A DNA stretch of 42,364 nt from Chitinophagaceae bacterium (GCA_025363075.1 JANYEP010000146.1:1-42364); one strand, 5' to 3'. Shown: positions 19,411 through 30,039, numbered from the stretch's first letter. Made by a program: numbers and translations. The notes: generated from the sequence alone by a model not told the origin.

Positions 19411-21360
19411 ATGCAACTTTCAATCATCATTGTTAATTATAATGTAAAATACTTTTTAGAGCAGTGTTTATACAGTGTTCAAAAAGCAAGTATTGGCATT
19501 GATGCAGAAGTTTTTGTTGTAGATAATGCAAGTCAGGATGCAAGTGTAGAGTACCTGCAGCCTATATTTCCAAGAGTAAAATTTATTGCAAGTAAAACAA
19601 ATGATGGTTTTGCAAAAGCAAATAATAGAGCATTAGAAAAATGTAAAGGAGAGTATATTTTATTTTTAAATCCCGACACAATTGTACCAGAAGATTGCTT
19701 TGCCAATTGCATTGCATTTTTTAAAGAACATAACGATTGTGGTGCTTTGGGTGTTCAAATGATTGATGGTAGTGGTAAATTTTTACCAGAAAGTAAACGC
19801 TCTTTTCCATCGTTATCTGCTGCTTTTTATAAGTTAATTGGGTTATCTCTCATTTTTCCTAATTCAAGAAAATTTAATAAATATGCTCTAGGCAATATGT
19901 CTAAAGATGACGACTATGAAATTGATGTTTTAGCAGGAGCTTTTATGATGCTTAAAAAAGATGTGGCACACAAAACAAAAGGCTTCGATGAAACCTATTT
20001 TATGTATGGAGAAGATATAGATTTGAGTTTTAGGGTGCAAGAAGCTGGATATAAAAACTACTATTATGGCAAGCAAAAAATCATCCATTTTAAAGGAGAG
20101 AGTACAAAACGTGGAAGCCTCAATTATGTAAGAATGTTTTACAATGCAATGAGCATTTTTGTGAGGAAGCATTACAGTGGAAGTAAGGCAACAATTTTTT
20201 CGACAACTATCAATATTGCTATTGTTTTTAGAGCAATAGTTAGTTTACTACAAGCCATTGTAAGCAAGTCTGGGTTGTTAATATTAGATGCTTTAGTGGT
20301 TTTTTTTAGTATGTATTTTACCAAAGAATTTTGGATTCATATACTCCGTGATGGAAAACCCTTTGATGGACCATTTACACAATATTCGATTCCAATTTTT
20401 ACAATAGTTTTTATTATTGGTGCGTTACTAAGTGGCATTTACGATAATTTATACAAGCCTTTAAAGGCACTGGTTGCATCAGCTGCATCTGTGGTTGTGT
20501 TGCTAGCTTTTTATTCTTTGTTGCCCGAAACTTACAGGTTTTCTCGTGGTGTAATTTTAGGTGGAGGAATAATATCTGGCTTAATGGTTACACTAATGCG
20601 ATGGATTTTTATTAAGCTACGCTGGATAAAAGATGATGAGGCAGATGCTTTTAAGCAAGCTGTTGTTGTTGCCTCTCAGGCAGAGTATGTGCAGGTATTG
20701 CAGCTGATGCAAAAAGCAGATATTGAAGAAAGATTGTTGGGAAGAATTGGAATGAAAACTAGTGAGGAAAATACTGTTGGCAGTGCTTATCAATTAAAAG
20801 ACCTCGTTAAAAAAGCTAATGTCAAGGAAATTATTTTTTGCGAAGGAGTGTTGAGTTTTTCTGAAATAATTGAACAAATGATTATACTACAAAAAGAGAA
20901 AGTCAGTTTCCGTTTTCATTGCAAGAAAAGTCATTCAATTGTTGGTAGTGATTCTAAAACAAGTACAGGGGAAACTTTGACTGGCGAAGGACATTTTGCT
21001 TTGTCAAATCCTTACCAGCAAAGGATGAAGCGAATGTTAGATATGTGGATTGCTATTTTAATGTTGGCGACTTTTCCTATCCAATTTTTATTCATTGATA
21101 AAGCTGGTGTAGCACTAAAAAATGCTTGGTTGATTATACTTGGAAAAAGGACTTGGATAGGATATTCATCTTTCCAAAACACACTGCCATTAATAGCTCC
21201 AGCAATTTTAACGTGTAATGGCTATCCAAATAATGGCAAATTTTCAATCAATAATACCGTACTAAAAAAGACAGATATTTTGTATGCAAGAGAGTATGAT
21301 TGGATGCAGGATTTGAAAATAATTTTTGGAAATTATAGAAATTTAGGTGGCAGAGATTAG
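19411..21360 (+). CDS. GT2 glycosyltransferase fused to degenerate sugar-transferase (WcaJ-like) membrane region
   Basis: GT2: LSIIIVNYNVKYFLEQCLYSV, FLNPDTIVPEDC, GAFMMLKKDV, FDETYFMYGEDIDLSFR. C-terminal half has TM helices, a CoA_binding_3-like part and LSNPYQQRMKRMLDMWIAILMLATFP. Confidence 0.85.
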   Translation: MQLSIIIVNYNVKYFLEQCLYSVQKASIGIDAEVFVVDNASQDASVEYLQPIFPRVKFIASKTNDGFAKANNRALEKCKGEYILFLNPDTIVPEDCFANCIAFFKEHNDCGALGVQMIDGSGKFLPESKRSFPSLSAAFYKLIGLSLIFPNSRKFNKYALGNMSKDDDYEIDVLAGAFMMLKKDVAHKTKGFDETYFMYGEDIDLSFRVQEAGYKNYYYGKQKIIHFKGESTKRGSLNYVRMFYNAMSIFVRKHYSGSKATIFSTTINIAIVFRAIVSLLQAIVSKSGLLILDALVVFFSMYFTKEFWIHILRDGKPFDGPFTQYSIPIFTIVFIIGALLSGIYDNLYKPLKALVASAASVVVLLAFYSLLPETYRFSRGVILGGGIISGLMVTLMRWIFIKLRWIKDDEADAFKQAVVVASQAEYVQVLQLMQKADIEERLLGRIGMKTSEENTVGSAYQLKDLVKKANVKEIIFCEGVLSFSEIIEQMIILQKEKVSFRFHCKKSHSIVGSDSKTSTGETLTGEGHFALSNPYQQRMKRMLDMWIAILMLATFPIQFLFIDKAGVALKNAWLIILGKRTWIGYSSFQNTLPLIAPAILTCNGYPNNGKFSINNTVLKKTDILYAREYDWMQDLKIIFGNYRNLGGRD

Positions 21361-22221
21361 TTACAACTCTACCGTTTTTATATACTGCCCATAACCGCTT
21401 TTTGAATATTTTTCTGCAAGAGATAGTAATTGTGTTTTATCAATGAAACCCATTCTATAAGCCACTTCTTCAATGCAACCAATTTTTCTATTTTGTCTTT
21501 TTTCTATTACCCTTACAAATTCACAAGCATCGCTAAGACTTTCAAAAGTTCCTGTATCAAGCCAGGCTGTGCCACGATTCATAACACCAACGTGTAAATT
21601 TCCTTGCTCTAAATAAACCCTATTTACATCAGTAATTTCATATTCCCCACGTGGTGAAGGCTGAATATTTTTTGCAATTTCTATTACACTATTATCATAA
21701 AAATATAAGCCAGGAACTGCATAGTTTGATTTGGGCTGTGTTGGCTTTTCTTCAATGGAAACGGCAATCTTATTTTCGTCAAACTCAACAACACCATATC
21801 TTTCAGGATCTCTAACTTCATAAGCAAAAATGGCAGCACCATCAACATTGTTAAATGAGTTTACCAATTGCCCAAAGCCTGCACCATAAAAAATATTGTC
21901 GCCAAGTATTAAAGCTACTTTGTCATCACCAACAAATTTTTCTCCAATTACAAATGCCTGAGCTAGACCATTAGGAACAGCCTGCACTTCGTAAGAAAAC
22001 TTACAACCCACATCTGTTCCATCTCCTAATAATTTTTGAAATTGAGAAGAGTCTTCTGGTGTTGTGATAATCAATATTTCATTAATCCCAGCCAACATTA
22101 AAACAGACAATGGATAATATATCATTGGCTTGTCGTAAATAGGCATTAGTTGTTTGCTTATTCCTTTTGTAATTGGGTATAAACGAGTGCCAGAGCCGCC
22201 TGCAAGAATTATTCCTTTCAT
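21361..22221 (-). CDS. rfbA: Glucose-1-phosphate thymidylyltransferase
   Basis: [39 protein letters not shown]; track start 22308 overlaps rfbC by 83 bp, so the conserved start at 22221 is preferred. Confidence 0.96.
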   Translation of the reverse strand: MKGIILAGGSGTRLYPITKGISKQLMPIYDKPMIYYPLSVLMLAGINEILIITTPEDSSQFQKLLGDGTDVGCKFSYEVQAVPNGLAQAFVIGEKFVGDDKVALILGDNIFYGAGFGQLVNSFNNVDGAAIFAYEVRDPERYGVVEFDENKIAVSIEEKPTQPKSNYAVPGLYFYDNSVIEIAKNIQPSPRGEYEITDVNRVYLEQGNLHVGVMNRGTAWLDTGTFESLSDACEFVRVIEKRQNRKIGCIEEVAYRMGFIDKTQLLSLAEKYSKSGYGQYIKTVEL

Positions 22222-22225
22222 AAGA

Positions 22226-22783
22226 TTAAAAATTAAATTTATTTTTCGCTTCCTCAAAACCTGGCAAAGCTTTGTCTTTATCCGACAAAACAAGACCTGC
22301 TTCATCAATTTGCCAATTAATGTTTATTATTTTATCGTTATAAATAAATCCTCCCTCAGCTTCTTTATTATAAAAATTATCGCATTTGTAAAAGAATACA
22401 GCGGTTTCGCTTGTAACAACAAAGCCGTGAGCAAAACCTCTTGGAACAAAAAATTGCTTGTTGTTTTCTGCTGTTAATTCTATTGCAAAGTTTTGGGCAA
22501 ATGTTGGCGAATCTGTTCGTAAATCTACAACAACATCCAACACACTGCCTTCTAAAACCCTTACCAGCTTGGCTTGTGCGTGAATACCCAATTGATAGTG
22601 CATTCCACGTAAAACCCCACGAGAAGATTTTGATTGATTGTCTTGAACGAATGAAACATCTAACCCCGTTAAACTGTGGAATTTTTGCTGGTTGAAGCTT
22701 TCAAAAAAATATCCACGTTCATCTGCAAAAACAGTATCGTGAATAATATAGCAATCTTTAAGTGGTGTTTGTTCTACTTTCAT
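22226..22783 (-). CDS. rfbC: dTDP-4-dehydrorhamnose 3,5-epimerase
   Basis: [46 protein letters not shown]. Confidence 0.96.
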   Translation of the reverse strand: MKVEQTPLKDCYIIHDTVFADERGYFFESFNQQKFHSLTGLDVSFVQDNQSKSSRGVLRGMHYQLGIHAQAKLVRVLEGSVLDVVVDLRTDSPTFAQNFAIELTAENNKQFFVPRGFAHGFVVTSETAVFFYKCDNFYNKEAEGGFIYNDKIININWQIDEAGLVLSDKDKALPGFEEAKNKFNF

Positions 22784-23199
22784 TGTTGTGTAAAATTGAT
22801 AAACAGTTTGTCTCTTAATCCAAAATAATTTTTAATCGATATATCAGATGTTTTTATAGTTTTTCTTTCTTCAATCTCTTCAATATCCTCACCTTGCCAA
22901 AAACAATAAAATTCAACATTTTGAACAATCGCAACCGTTTTCAAAAAATTTATTAATTCATTTGTAGAGGCAAGCATTGTTGTATAATCATCGTCTTTTT
23001 CGTCAACATCTAAAATATCGAAACCACAAGAACATCCTTCATATGAACTAACGAAATATATGTATGGTTTTGTAAATTTTTTTAAGATATTTTTATTAAT
23101 AGCTGCTTCTATCATCAAATTTATTGACAACAAAGTTTTATCTACATCATCGATAAATTTTAATTGATTAGAAACTCCAATATAAATTGCGTAGCACAT
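22780..23199 (-). CDS. Uncharacterised 139-aa protein embedded between rfbB and rfbC
   Basis: Tight spacing: 15 nt after rfbB, 4-nt ATGA overlap with rfbC; MCYAIYIGVSNQLKFIDDVD...YFVSSYEGCSCGFDILDVDE. Confidence 0.75.
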   Translation of the reverse strand: MCYAIYIGVSNQLKFIDDVDKTLLSINLMIEAAINKNILKKFTKPYIYFVSSYEGCSCGFDILDVDEKDDDYTTMLASTNELINFLKTVAIVQNVEFYCFWQGEDIEEIEERKTIKTSDISIKNYFGLRDKLFINFTQQ

Positions 23200-23214
23200 A
23201 AAATTATCTATATC

Positions 23215-24267
23215 TTATCGTCCATCATACATATTTTCATAGTATTTGGCATAGTTGCCACTGGTTACATTATTAAGCCATTCTGTGTTTTGCAAATACC
23301 AATCTATGGTTTGTGCAAGCCCTTGCTCAAATGTTACAGTTGGCTTCCAACCCAATTCTGTATTGATTTTGATGGCATCTATGGCATAACGTCTATCGTG
23401 TCCTGGTCTATCTTTTATGTATGTAATCAATTGTTCACTTTCGCCTTTTTGCCTTCCTAATTTTTCATCCATTTGGGTGCAAAGTAGTTTTACCAAATCA
23501 ATATTTTTCCATTCGTTAAAGCCACCAATATTGTAAGTATCGTTTAATTTTCCTTGATGGAAAACCAGGTCAATTGCCAATGCGTGGTCTTTTACAAACA
23601 ACCAATCACGAGTATATAAACCATCGCCATAAACAGGCAAAGGTTTTTTGTTGATGATATTGTTGATGAACAACGGAATAAGTTTTTCGGGAAAATGAAA
23701 TGGCCCATAGTTGTTGCTGCAATTAGAAATCACAGTTTGCAAATGATAGGTTTCGGCATAAGCACGAACAAAATGATCGCTTGCTGCCTTGCTTGCACTA
23801 TAAGGTGAATTTGGCGAGTATGAAGTTGTTTCTGTGAACAAACCTGTTTCACCTAAAGCACCATAAACTTCATCGGTAGAAACGTGATAGAATAAGTGTT
23901 TGGTTAAATCTTCTTTCCAAAAATCTTTTGCAGTGTTTAATAAATTTACTGTGCCAACAATGTTTGTATAAACAAAATCCATTGGCGATAAAATGCTTCT
24001 GTCAACGTGGCTTTCTGCTGCCAAATGAATGACATCGGTAATATTATGTTTTGTAAAAACAGTTTTTAAAGCATCTGCATCAAGGATGTTTACTTTTTCA
24101 AAAACATAGTTGCTTGCTTGATCAATGTCTGTTAAATTTTCGAGATTTCCAGCGTAAGTAAGTGCATCCAAATTTACTATTTTGTAATTAGGATATTTGT
24201 TTACAAACAGCCTGATAACATGGCTTCCAATAAATCCTGCACCACCTGTAATTAAAATATTTTTCAT
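23215..24267 (-). CDS. rfbB: dTDP-glucose 4,6-dehydratase
   Basis: MKNILITGGAGFIGSHVIRLFV, HLAAESHVDRSI, YHVSTDEVYGALG, YSASKAASDHFVRAY. Confidence 0.97.
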   Translation of the reverse strand: MKNILITGGAGFIGSHVIRLFVNKYPNYKIVNLDALTYAGNLENLTDIDQASNYVFEKVNILDADALKTVFTKHNITDVIHLAAESHVDRSILSPMDFVYTNIVGTVNLLNTAKDFWKEDLTKHLFYHVSTDEVYGALGETGLFTETTSYSPNSPYSASKAASDHFVRAYAETYHLQTVISNCSNNYGPFHFPEKLIPLFINNIINKKPLPVYGDGLYTRDWLFVKDHALAIDLVFHQGKLNDTYNIGGFNEWKNIDLVKLLCTQMDEKLGRQKGESEQLITYIKDRPGHDRRYAIDAIKINTELGWKPTVTFEQGLAQTIDWYLQNTEWLNNVTSGNYAKYYENMYDGR

Positions 24268-24300
24268 TTGTATTTTTTATTGCCACAAAGGCTCTAAGTC

Positions 24301-24639
24301 TTATTCTAAGTCTAAAATTATTTTTATGTTTTGTTGAATTTTTTTTATTTGTTCTGCATTTAATTTTCCTATTTTCTCTATAAACCTTTTATTATCTATT
24401 GCTCTAATCTGGTCTATTAATATATCACTCTTAACATCGGTTTGTCCTTTTTTTAAATGCACTCTTAATATTTCAGCTTCTTCTAAAACATTTGTAGTTA
24501 TTGGGCAAATAATTGTTGAAGGGTGTGTATCGTTTAACAAATTGGTTTGTATAACAACAACGGGTCTCACTTTTCCTGCTTCTGTGCCTTTTGATGGATC
24601 AAGATTGGCTAACCAAATATCATACTGCTCAGTTTTCAT
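24301..24639 (-). CDS. MazF/PemK-type endoribonuclease toxin
   Basis: QYDIWLANLDPSKGTEAGKVRPVVVIQTNLLND...TIICPITTNV. Start at 24639 gives an 11-nt overlap with the antitoxin; track start is 24654. Confidence 0.9.
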   Translation of the reverse strand: MKTEQYDIWLANLDPSKGTEAGKVRPVVVIQTNLLNDTHPSTIICPITTNVLEEAEILRVHLKKGQTDVKSDILIDQIRAIDNKRFIEKIGKLNAEQIKKIQQNIKIILDLE

Positions 24640-24859
24640 CAACAAATTTTTCAAACTCTCTTAAAACAAACAAAGAATCTTTACTTGTTAAATTAGATTC
24701 AATAGCAAGTTTGCTTTTTAAAATTCGCCTTTTATTGAACATATTATAAATATGCACCGCTTCGTTGATATACCTATTTCGTGCTTGCTTTAAAGAAGTG
24801 GTTATTGTTTCTGTTTCTGTAAAAATATTGTCATCAAGTTTTAAAGACAAAGTTTTCAT
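24629..24859 (-). CDS. Putative cognate antitoxin
   Basis: 76 aa, immediately upstream of and overlapping the MazF-like gene; MKTLSLKLDDNIFTETETI N-terminus resembles an RHH strand. Confidence 0.75.
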   Translation of the reverse strand: MKTLSLKLDDNIFTETETITTSLKQARNRYINEAVHIYNMFNKRRILKSKLAIESNLTSKDSLFVLREFEKFVDEN

Positions 24860-24908
24860 ATAAATAATTTAAAATAAAGGTATATACTTTTGGTATATTC
24901 TCTGCTTT

Positions 24909-26000
24909 TTATAAACCACTTTTTTTAAGGTGTATTTGTTTTTTAAAAATTTGCAAATCGCTTGCTACCATTTCTTTCGCCATTTCTGCAACAGTATATT
25001 TTGCTGTCCAGCCCAATTTTTCTTTTGCTTTTGTAGCATCTCCAATTAGCAAATCAACTTCTGTTGGACGATAATATCGTGGGTCAATTTTGACAACAAC
25101 TTTTCCTATTTCCAGTTGAAAATCTTTGAGACTGCATTTTACAATATAGCCTTCCTCATTTTCTGCTTCGCCACGAAAACCTAACTCAATACCCACTTCA
25201 GCAAAACTCATTCTCACAAAATCCCTTATTTGAGTTGTAACACCAGTTGCTAACACAAAGTCTTCAGGGGTTTCCTGTTGCAGAATCAAATACATCCCTT
25301 CAACATAATCTTTAGCGTGTCCCCAATCTCTTCTTGAATTTAAGTTTCCTAAAAACAAACACTCCTGCAAGCCTAATGCTATTTGTGCTGTTGCTCTTGT
25401 AATTTTTCTTGTTACAAAGTTCTCTCCACGATTTGGCGATTCGTGATTGAATAAAATTCCATTGCAAGCATACATACCATAAGCCTCACGATAGTTTACT
25501 GTAATCCAGTATGCATAAAGCTTTGCAACTGCATAAGGAGAGCGTGGATAAAATGGTGTTGTTTCACTTTGAGGCACAGCTTGCACCAAACCATATAATT
25601 CGCTTGTAGATGCCTGATAAATTTTTGTTTTTTTAGTTAAACCCAATAAACGTACAGCTTCTAAAATTCTTAATGTGCCTATACCATCTGCATTTGCCGT
25701 ATATTCAGGTTCTTCAAAACTCACCAAAACGTGGCTCATTGCCGCCAAATTGTAAATCTCATCTGGTTGCACTTCCTGAATAATTCTGATGATGTTTGTA
25801 CTATCAGTTACATCGCCATAATGCAAAGTTAAATGACGATTTGGTGTGTGAAAATCTTCGTAAAGATGGTCAATACGTTGTGTGTTAAATAATGAAGCTC
25901 TTCTTTTAATACCGTGAACTTGGTATCCTTTGCTTAAAAGCAGTTCAGCAAGGTAAGCTCCATCCTGACCTGTTATACCTGTAATTAATGCTACTTTCAT
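24909..26000 (-). CDS. gmd: GDP-mannose 4,6-dehydratase
   Basis: [93 protein letters not shown]. Confidence 0.97.
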   Translation of the reverse strand: MKVALITGITGQDGAYLAELLLSKGYQVHGIKRRASLFNTQRIDHLYEDFHTPNRHLTLHYGDVTDSTNIIRIIQEVQPDEIYNLAAMSHVLVSFEEPEYTANADGIGTLRILEAVRLLGLTKKTKIYQASTSELYGLVQAVPQSETTPFYPRSPYAVAKLYAYWITVNYREAYGMYACNGILFNHESPNRGENFVTRKITRATAQIALGLQECLFLGNLNSRRDWGHAKDYVEGMYLILQQETPEDFVLATGVTTQIRDFVRMSFAEVGIELGFRGEAENEEGYIVKCSLKDFQLEIGKVVVKIDPRYYRPTEVDLLIGDATKAKEKLGWTAKYTVAEMAKEMVASDLQIFKKQIHLKKSGL

Positions 26001-26086
26001 TTAATATTTTCGATGTACAATTTTAGATTTAATCTTTCGCCACAAAGACACAAATTTTTATTGCTGATTATTATGCTACTGATGAT

Positions 26087-26800
26087 TTATAATTTACCAC
26101 TAATAATTGCACTAATTTCCCTGTCTGCTTTGTAGTAATCTTCTGGTATTCCAATATCAATAAAATACTCGGCTGCAATATAACCTGTAACCTTTAAGGT
26201 TTTCATATTGGGTTCTAAAAAGTCTTTTTCGTAGGAAAAATTTTGTAGCAAATGATTTGTTTTTTTCAAAAATATTTCTCTGTTGAAAATCAAGATACCA
26301 GTATTGATAAACCCTTCAACGCAGTATTTTTTTTCGTTAAACTGGTTAATAATATTTTGCTCATCAATTGTTACAGAACCATACCTGTCAAAGTCTTTCA
26401 TTGACTTTACTGCAATGCTGCAATCAGATTTTGTGCTTTGATAAAATTGAAAAAAAGCTGCGACATCAAGGTTAAAAAAGCTATCACCATTTACAATCAA
26501 TACTTCTTTTTCTTGCGTTTGTTGCAAGCAAAATTTTATAGCACCCCCTGTTCCTAAAGGCTCTTTTTCTACAACACATTGATAGCTTAAATTTGGGAAT
26601 TCCTTTTGCAAAAACTCTTCTACCAAATGGTGCAAATAACCCAATGAAAAAATAAAATTATCTACGCCATTTTTTTGTAAATGCGTAATAAGCCAATACA
26701 AAAAAGGTTTGCCAGAAATAGGTGCTAAAGGTTTTGGTACTTCTTTAACTACAGCTTGAAGCCTTGTGCCAAAACCACCTGCCAAAATAATTGCTTGCAT
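26087..26800 (-). CDS. Sugar nucleotidyltransferase, HddC-like (heptose-1-phosphate guanylyltransferase family)
   Basis: MQAIILAGGFGTRLQAVVKEVPKPLAPISGKPFLYWLI; LGTGGAI; VNGDSFFNLD. Confidence 0.88.
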   Translation of the reverse strand: MQAIILAGGFGTRLQAVVKEVPKPLAPISGKPFLYWLITHLQKNGVDNFIFSLGYLHHLVEEFLQKEFPNLSYQCVVEKEPLGTGGAIKFCLQQTQEKEVLIVNGDSFFNLDVAAFFQFYQSTKSDCSIAVKSMKDFDRYGSVTIDEQNIINQFNEKKYCVEGFINTGILIFNREIFLKKTNHLLQNFSYEKDFLEPNMKTLKVTGYIAAEYFIDIGIPEDYYKADREISAIISGKL

Positions 26801-26862
26801 TGGTTGATTTTTAATTTGAACATTTAATTATAACAATCCTAAATAAAAAAACTAAATATTGG

Positions 26863-28122
26863 CTAAACAGATAAATGTTGTTTTTTAATTTTTCCAAAAA
26901 CAACCAGCAAACAAGGCACTATTAAAAGTGGAAATGAAACGCTTCTATATCTAATAATTGCTGTATCAAAACATACAGTATAGCCTATGAACAACAATAA
27001 AAAAAAACTGATTGTTAAGCAAGCTAAAATTGTTGGCTCTTTGAGTATAGGTGTGCTACGTTTAAACGCTATTACTATTGCTGCAATAGACAATAATATA
27101 AAGCAGTAATTTTCTATAACCAATAGTAACGCTGCTTTTGAATGTATTTGATGTGGCAAAGGACGAAATATTGCAGCATACATAGCAAATGGAAAATATG
27201 ATAACATACTTTGTGCATTAGCGTTTAATGGTGGTGTTTCAAACTTTGTATTTCCTTGCAACATTAAAAATTGGTTGTGCTTTAATACTGTTGATTGAGA
27301 GATGCTATTGCTAATAGAAAACAAGCTTGAAAAAATAAAAAAAACTACTGAGGCTACTATTATCGATACAAAAATTATTTTTGTATATGCTTTATATTTT
27401 ACTGCTAAAAACCAACCAATAAATGCTGGTAAAATTGCCAATAAATAGTAATTACGCAGTATAAAAACAACAACAAAACATAGCAACAAAACAGCTATTT
27501 TTTTAATTGAAATTTTGTATTGAAGTATATTATTGAACAAAAAAATAGCAAGGGCAGTTGCTGAAAAAACGATGCCATCTTTATGAATGCCACTACACCA
27601 AAATAAAAAACCTGGTGTTAAAAAAATGGCTGCAATCAATATGCGTTTATCAATATCAAATTTTTGGTTAAATAACCTGTAGCAGGCAACACCACCAACC
27701 ATAAATGCTGCATTAAAAAACAGCAAATTGGTATAGTAATTTTTTTGAGTTATAACATTCAATATAGCTAATATTTTTACAAAAAAAGTTGCTTTTAAAT
27801 CGTTCCAAAAAGATTGTGAGCCAGCAAAAAAATTGCCTGTGTGGCTGTAGTGATTTGTAAATAAATCGGCAAAAAAATTTTGGGGATTTGCAAGCAGCCA
27901 ATCAGTTTCAGGTTTACTTTCTATAAAAAAAAACCAAGTATCTGCACCTTCAATTTGTGATGGTTGTGCAAAGTATATTCCATACAAAATACCCACCAAT
28001 ACTTTAGTAACGTATAGGGCAATAAGTGTTTTAAAACCAATATTACTCTTGATAAAAAAAATTGCTTTTTTTAGCCAAAAACAAATAATCAAAAAATAAA
28101 ATATGAAAAGCAAGTAAAACAA
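26863..28122 (-). CDS. Polytopic membrane protein of the polysaccharide cluster (polymerase- or GT-C-like)
   Basis: 419 aa with many TM helices; located among glycosyltransferases. Confidence 0.7.
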   Translation of the reverse strand: MFYLLFIFYFLIICFWLKKAIFFIKSNIGFKTLIALYVTKVLVGILYGIYFAQPSQIEGADTWFFFIESKPETDWLLANPQNFFADLFTNHYSHTGNFFAGSQSFWNDLKATFFVKILAILNVITQKNYYTNLLFFNAAFMVGGVACYRLFNQKFDIDKRILIAAIFLTPGFLFWCSGIHKDGIVFSATALAIFLFNNILQYKISIKKIAVLLLCFVVVFILRNYYLLAILPAFIGWFLAVKYKAYTKIIFVSIIVASVVFFIFSSLFSISNSISQSTVLKHNQFLMLQGNTKFETPPLNANAQSMLSYFPFAMYAAIFRPLPHQIHSKAALLLVIENYCFILLSIAAIVIAFKRSTPILKEPTILACLTISFFLLLFIGYTVCFDTAIIRYRSVSFPLLIVPCLLVVFGKIKKQHLSV

Positions 28123-28125
28123 AAA

Positions 28126-29193
28126 CTACTTAGTATTAATTAATGATTTGTAAAGGTTGATGTAACGATGCTTTACTTTATCCAAATTGAAATATTGATT
28201 GTAGAGCAGCAACGAGTTTTGCTGAAATGCTTGGTAATTATTAAAAACATTTTGAATGCCCAACTTAATGGATGCTACATTATTTTCTACCAAAACACCA
28301 TTATTATTTATTAACTCTGGGCAACCACCAACATTGCTAAGTATTAATGGCAAGCCTGCACTCATTGCTTCTATTGCAGATATTGGTAAACCTTCGCTAT
28401 TTGAAATGAGCAAGAAAGCATCATATTCGTTAAACGCGGCAAATGATTGAATTTCGCCAAGCAGTTTAACATTCGTAATTTTTTTCTCTTGAATATATTG
28501 TTTCCAGGTTTCAAAATCTGGACCAGAGCCAGCAACAGATAACTCAGCATTATTAATTTGCTCGAAAGATTTAATCATTAAGTCAATTCTTTTTGGATTG
28601 GCAAATCTTGCCAAAGCAATCACTTTCAAAGGCTGATTTTGGTCTGTATCTTTTTGATTAAAAACTGGCAATGTGGCATTTTTCACAACCAATAATTTAT
28701 TGGCGTTTATACCAATTTTTTCGATGGCAACATTGTAATCATTATCGCTTACGCAAATAATTTTTGTAGAAATTTTTGATAAAAATTTTTCCACAGCGTT
28801 TAGTAAAAAACTTAACCTTCCACCATTGTAAACCGAACTCCAACCGTGAGAATAATAGCAAGATTTTACGTTTGAGAAATAAGCTGCAAGCCTGCCGTAG
28901 AAACCAGCATTGGCACTGTTGGTAATTACTAAATCAATTTTATTTTGTTTAATAAATTTTATTAATTGAATTAAAAAAACAATTGAAAACGCCTTTTCAA
29001 TTGACTTATTTAACAATACATTTTTTACAGCTACTTGTTGTGTAAGCCAGTCATTTTGATTGGTGCATAAATAAATATCAAATTCATTGTTGCAAATATC
29101 AATTTGCTCTTTAACAAATTTTTGAGCACCACCAACTTGGCTTTTAGTGGTAATGAACAAAAGTTTATTTTTTTGAAAAGATGAATTAATCAT
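28126..29193 (-). CDS. Glycosyltransferase family 4/1
   Basis: KSQVGGAQKFVKEQ, VIALARFANPKRIDLMI, LLISNSEGLPISAIEAMSAGLPLILSNVGGCPELI. Confidence 0.92.
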   Translation of the reverse strand: MINSSFQKNKLLFITTKSQVGGAQKFVKEQIDICNNEFDIYLCTNQNDWLTQQVAVKNVLLNKSIEKAFSIVFLIQLIKFIKQNKIDLVITNSANAGFYGRLAAYFSNVKSCYYSHGWSSVYNGGRLSFLLNAVEKFLSKISTKIICVSDNDYNVAIEKIGINANKLLVVKNATLPVFNQKDTDQNQPLKVIALARFANPKRIDLMIKSFEQINNAELSVAGSGPDFETWKQYIQEKKITNVKLLGEIQSFAAFNEYDAFLLISNSEGLPISAIEAMSAGLPLILSNVGGCPELINNNGVLVENNVASIKLGIQNVFNNYQAFQQNSLLLYNQYFNLDKVKHRYINLYKSLINTK

Positions 29194-30028
29194 TAGAGTT
29201 TTGCTTGTTGCGTAATAATGATGAATAAATTTTTTCTAAAATTTGTATAGGAATAACTTTCATTAATGCACGTGAAAAAATTGCTTTAATAAATTGAGGA
29301 TAATTAATAAATTTTTGTTTCAGCATTTTTTTAAAGAAAAATATTTCCATTTTTAAGTAAGGCAACCCTTTTCTTCGGCTAAGCATATTGTTACCAACCC
29401 TTGCATTTACAATTGTTTGAGGCAAATTGGCGAATTGGCAATCGCTTACCAGCATCATAAACCATAAATGATAATCTTCTAATAATCGATAGCTCCAGTA
29501 ACCACCAGCCTCAATAGCTTTATGCTTGTTAAACATAACAGTCATATGGTTTAGCGGATTTCTGTACTTGGCAAAATGTTTAATATCGTTATGTTTTGTT
29601 GGTAAATGTCGAACCTGTTTTAAATCGCCAACTATGTGTTGAAACTCTTCAATATATCCACCAACAATATCAATATTCTTATGCTCTTTTAAAAAATTTA
29701 TTTGTTGTTCAAATCTTGTATTTACACAAATATCATCGCTATCCATTCTTGCAACCCAACTGTATTTACAAACTTTTAATCCTTCATTCATAGCAACTCC
29801 CATCCCAGAGTTTTGTTGTAACTTAACTATCGAAAACAGTTGTGGATATTGGGTTTTAAGCGATTCAATCACTGCATATAATTCATCAGTAAGCATTCCA
29901 TCCTCTACAATTACTATTTCATTTGGTTGTATAGTTTGATTGATTACACTTTGCAATGCCAATTGCAAGTGCTGTGCATTTTCTTTTATGTAAACAGGAA
30001 TTAAAACCGAAAATTCAAAATCGTTCAT
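29186..30028 (-). CDS. Glycosyltransferase family 2
   Basis: FSVLIPVYIKENAQHLQLALQSVINQTIQPNEIVIVEDG; WVARMDSDDI. Confidence 0.93.
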   Translation of the reverse strand: MNDFEFSVLIPVYIKENAQHLQLALQSVINQTIQPNEIVIVEDGMLTDELYAVIESLKTQYPQLFSIVKLQQNSGMGVAMNEGLKVCKYSWVARMDSDDICVNTRFEQQINFLKEHKNIDIVGGYIEEFQHIVGDLKQVRHLPTKHNDIKHFAKYRNPLNHMTVMFNKHKAIEAGGYWSYRLLEDYHLWFMMLVSDCQFANLPQTIVNARVGNNMLSRRKGLPYLKMEIFFFKKMLKQKFINYPQFIKAIFSRALMKVIPIQILEKIYSSLLRNKQNSND

Positions 30029-30039
30029 CAGTTTTTTGC

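Noticed and set aside
22222-22308. Upstream start of rfbA given in the ORF track
   Set aside because: Would add 29 non-conserved residues and overlap rfbC by 83 bp; the canonical MKGIILAGG start is at 22221.
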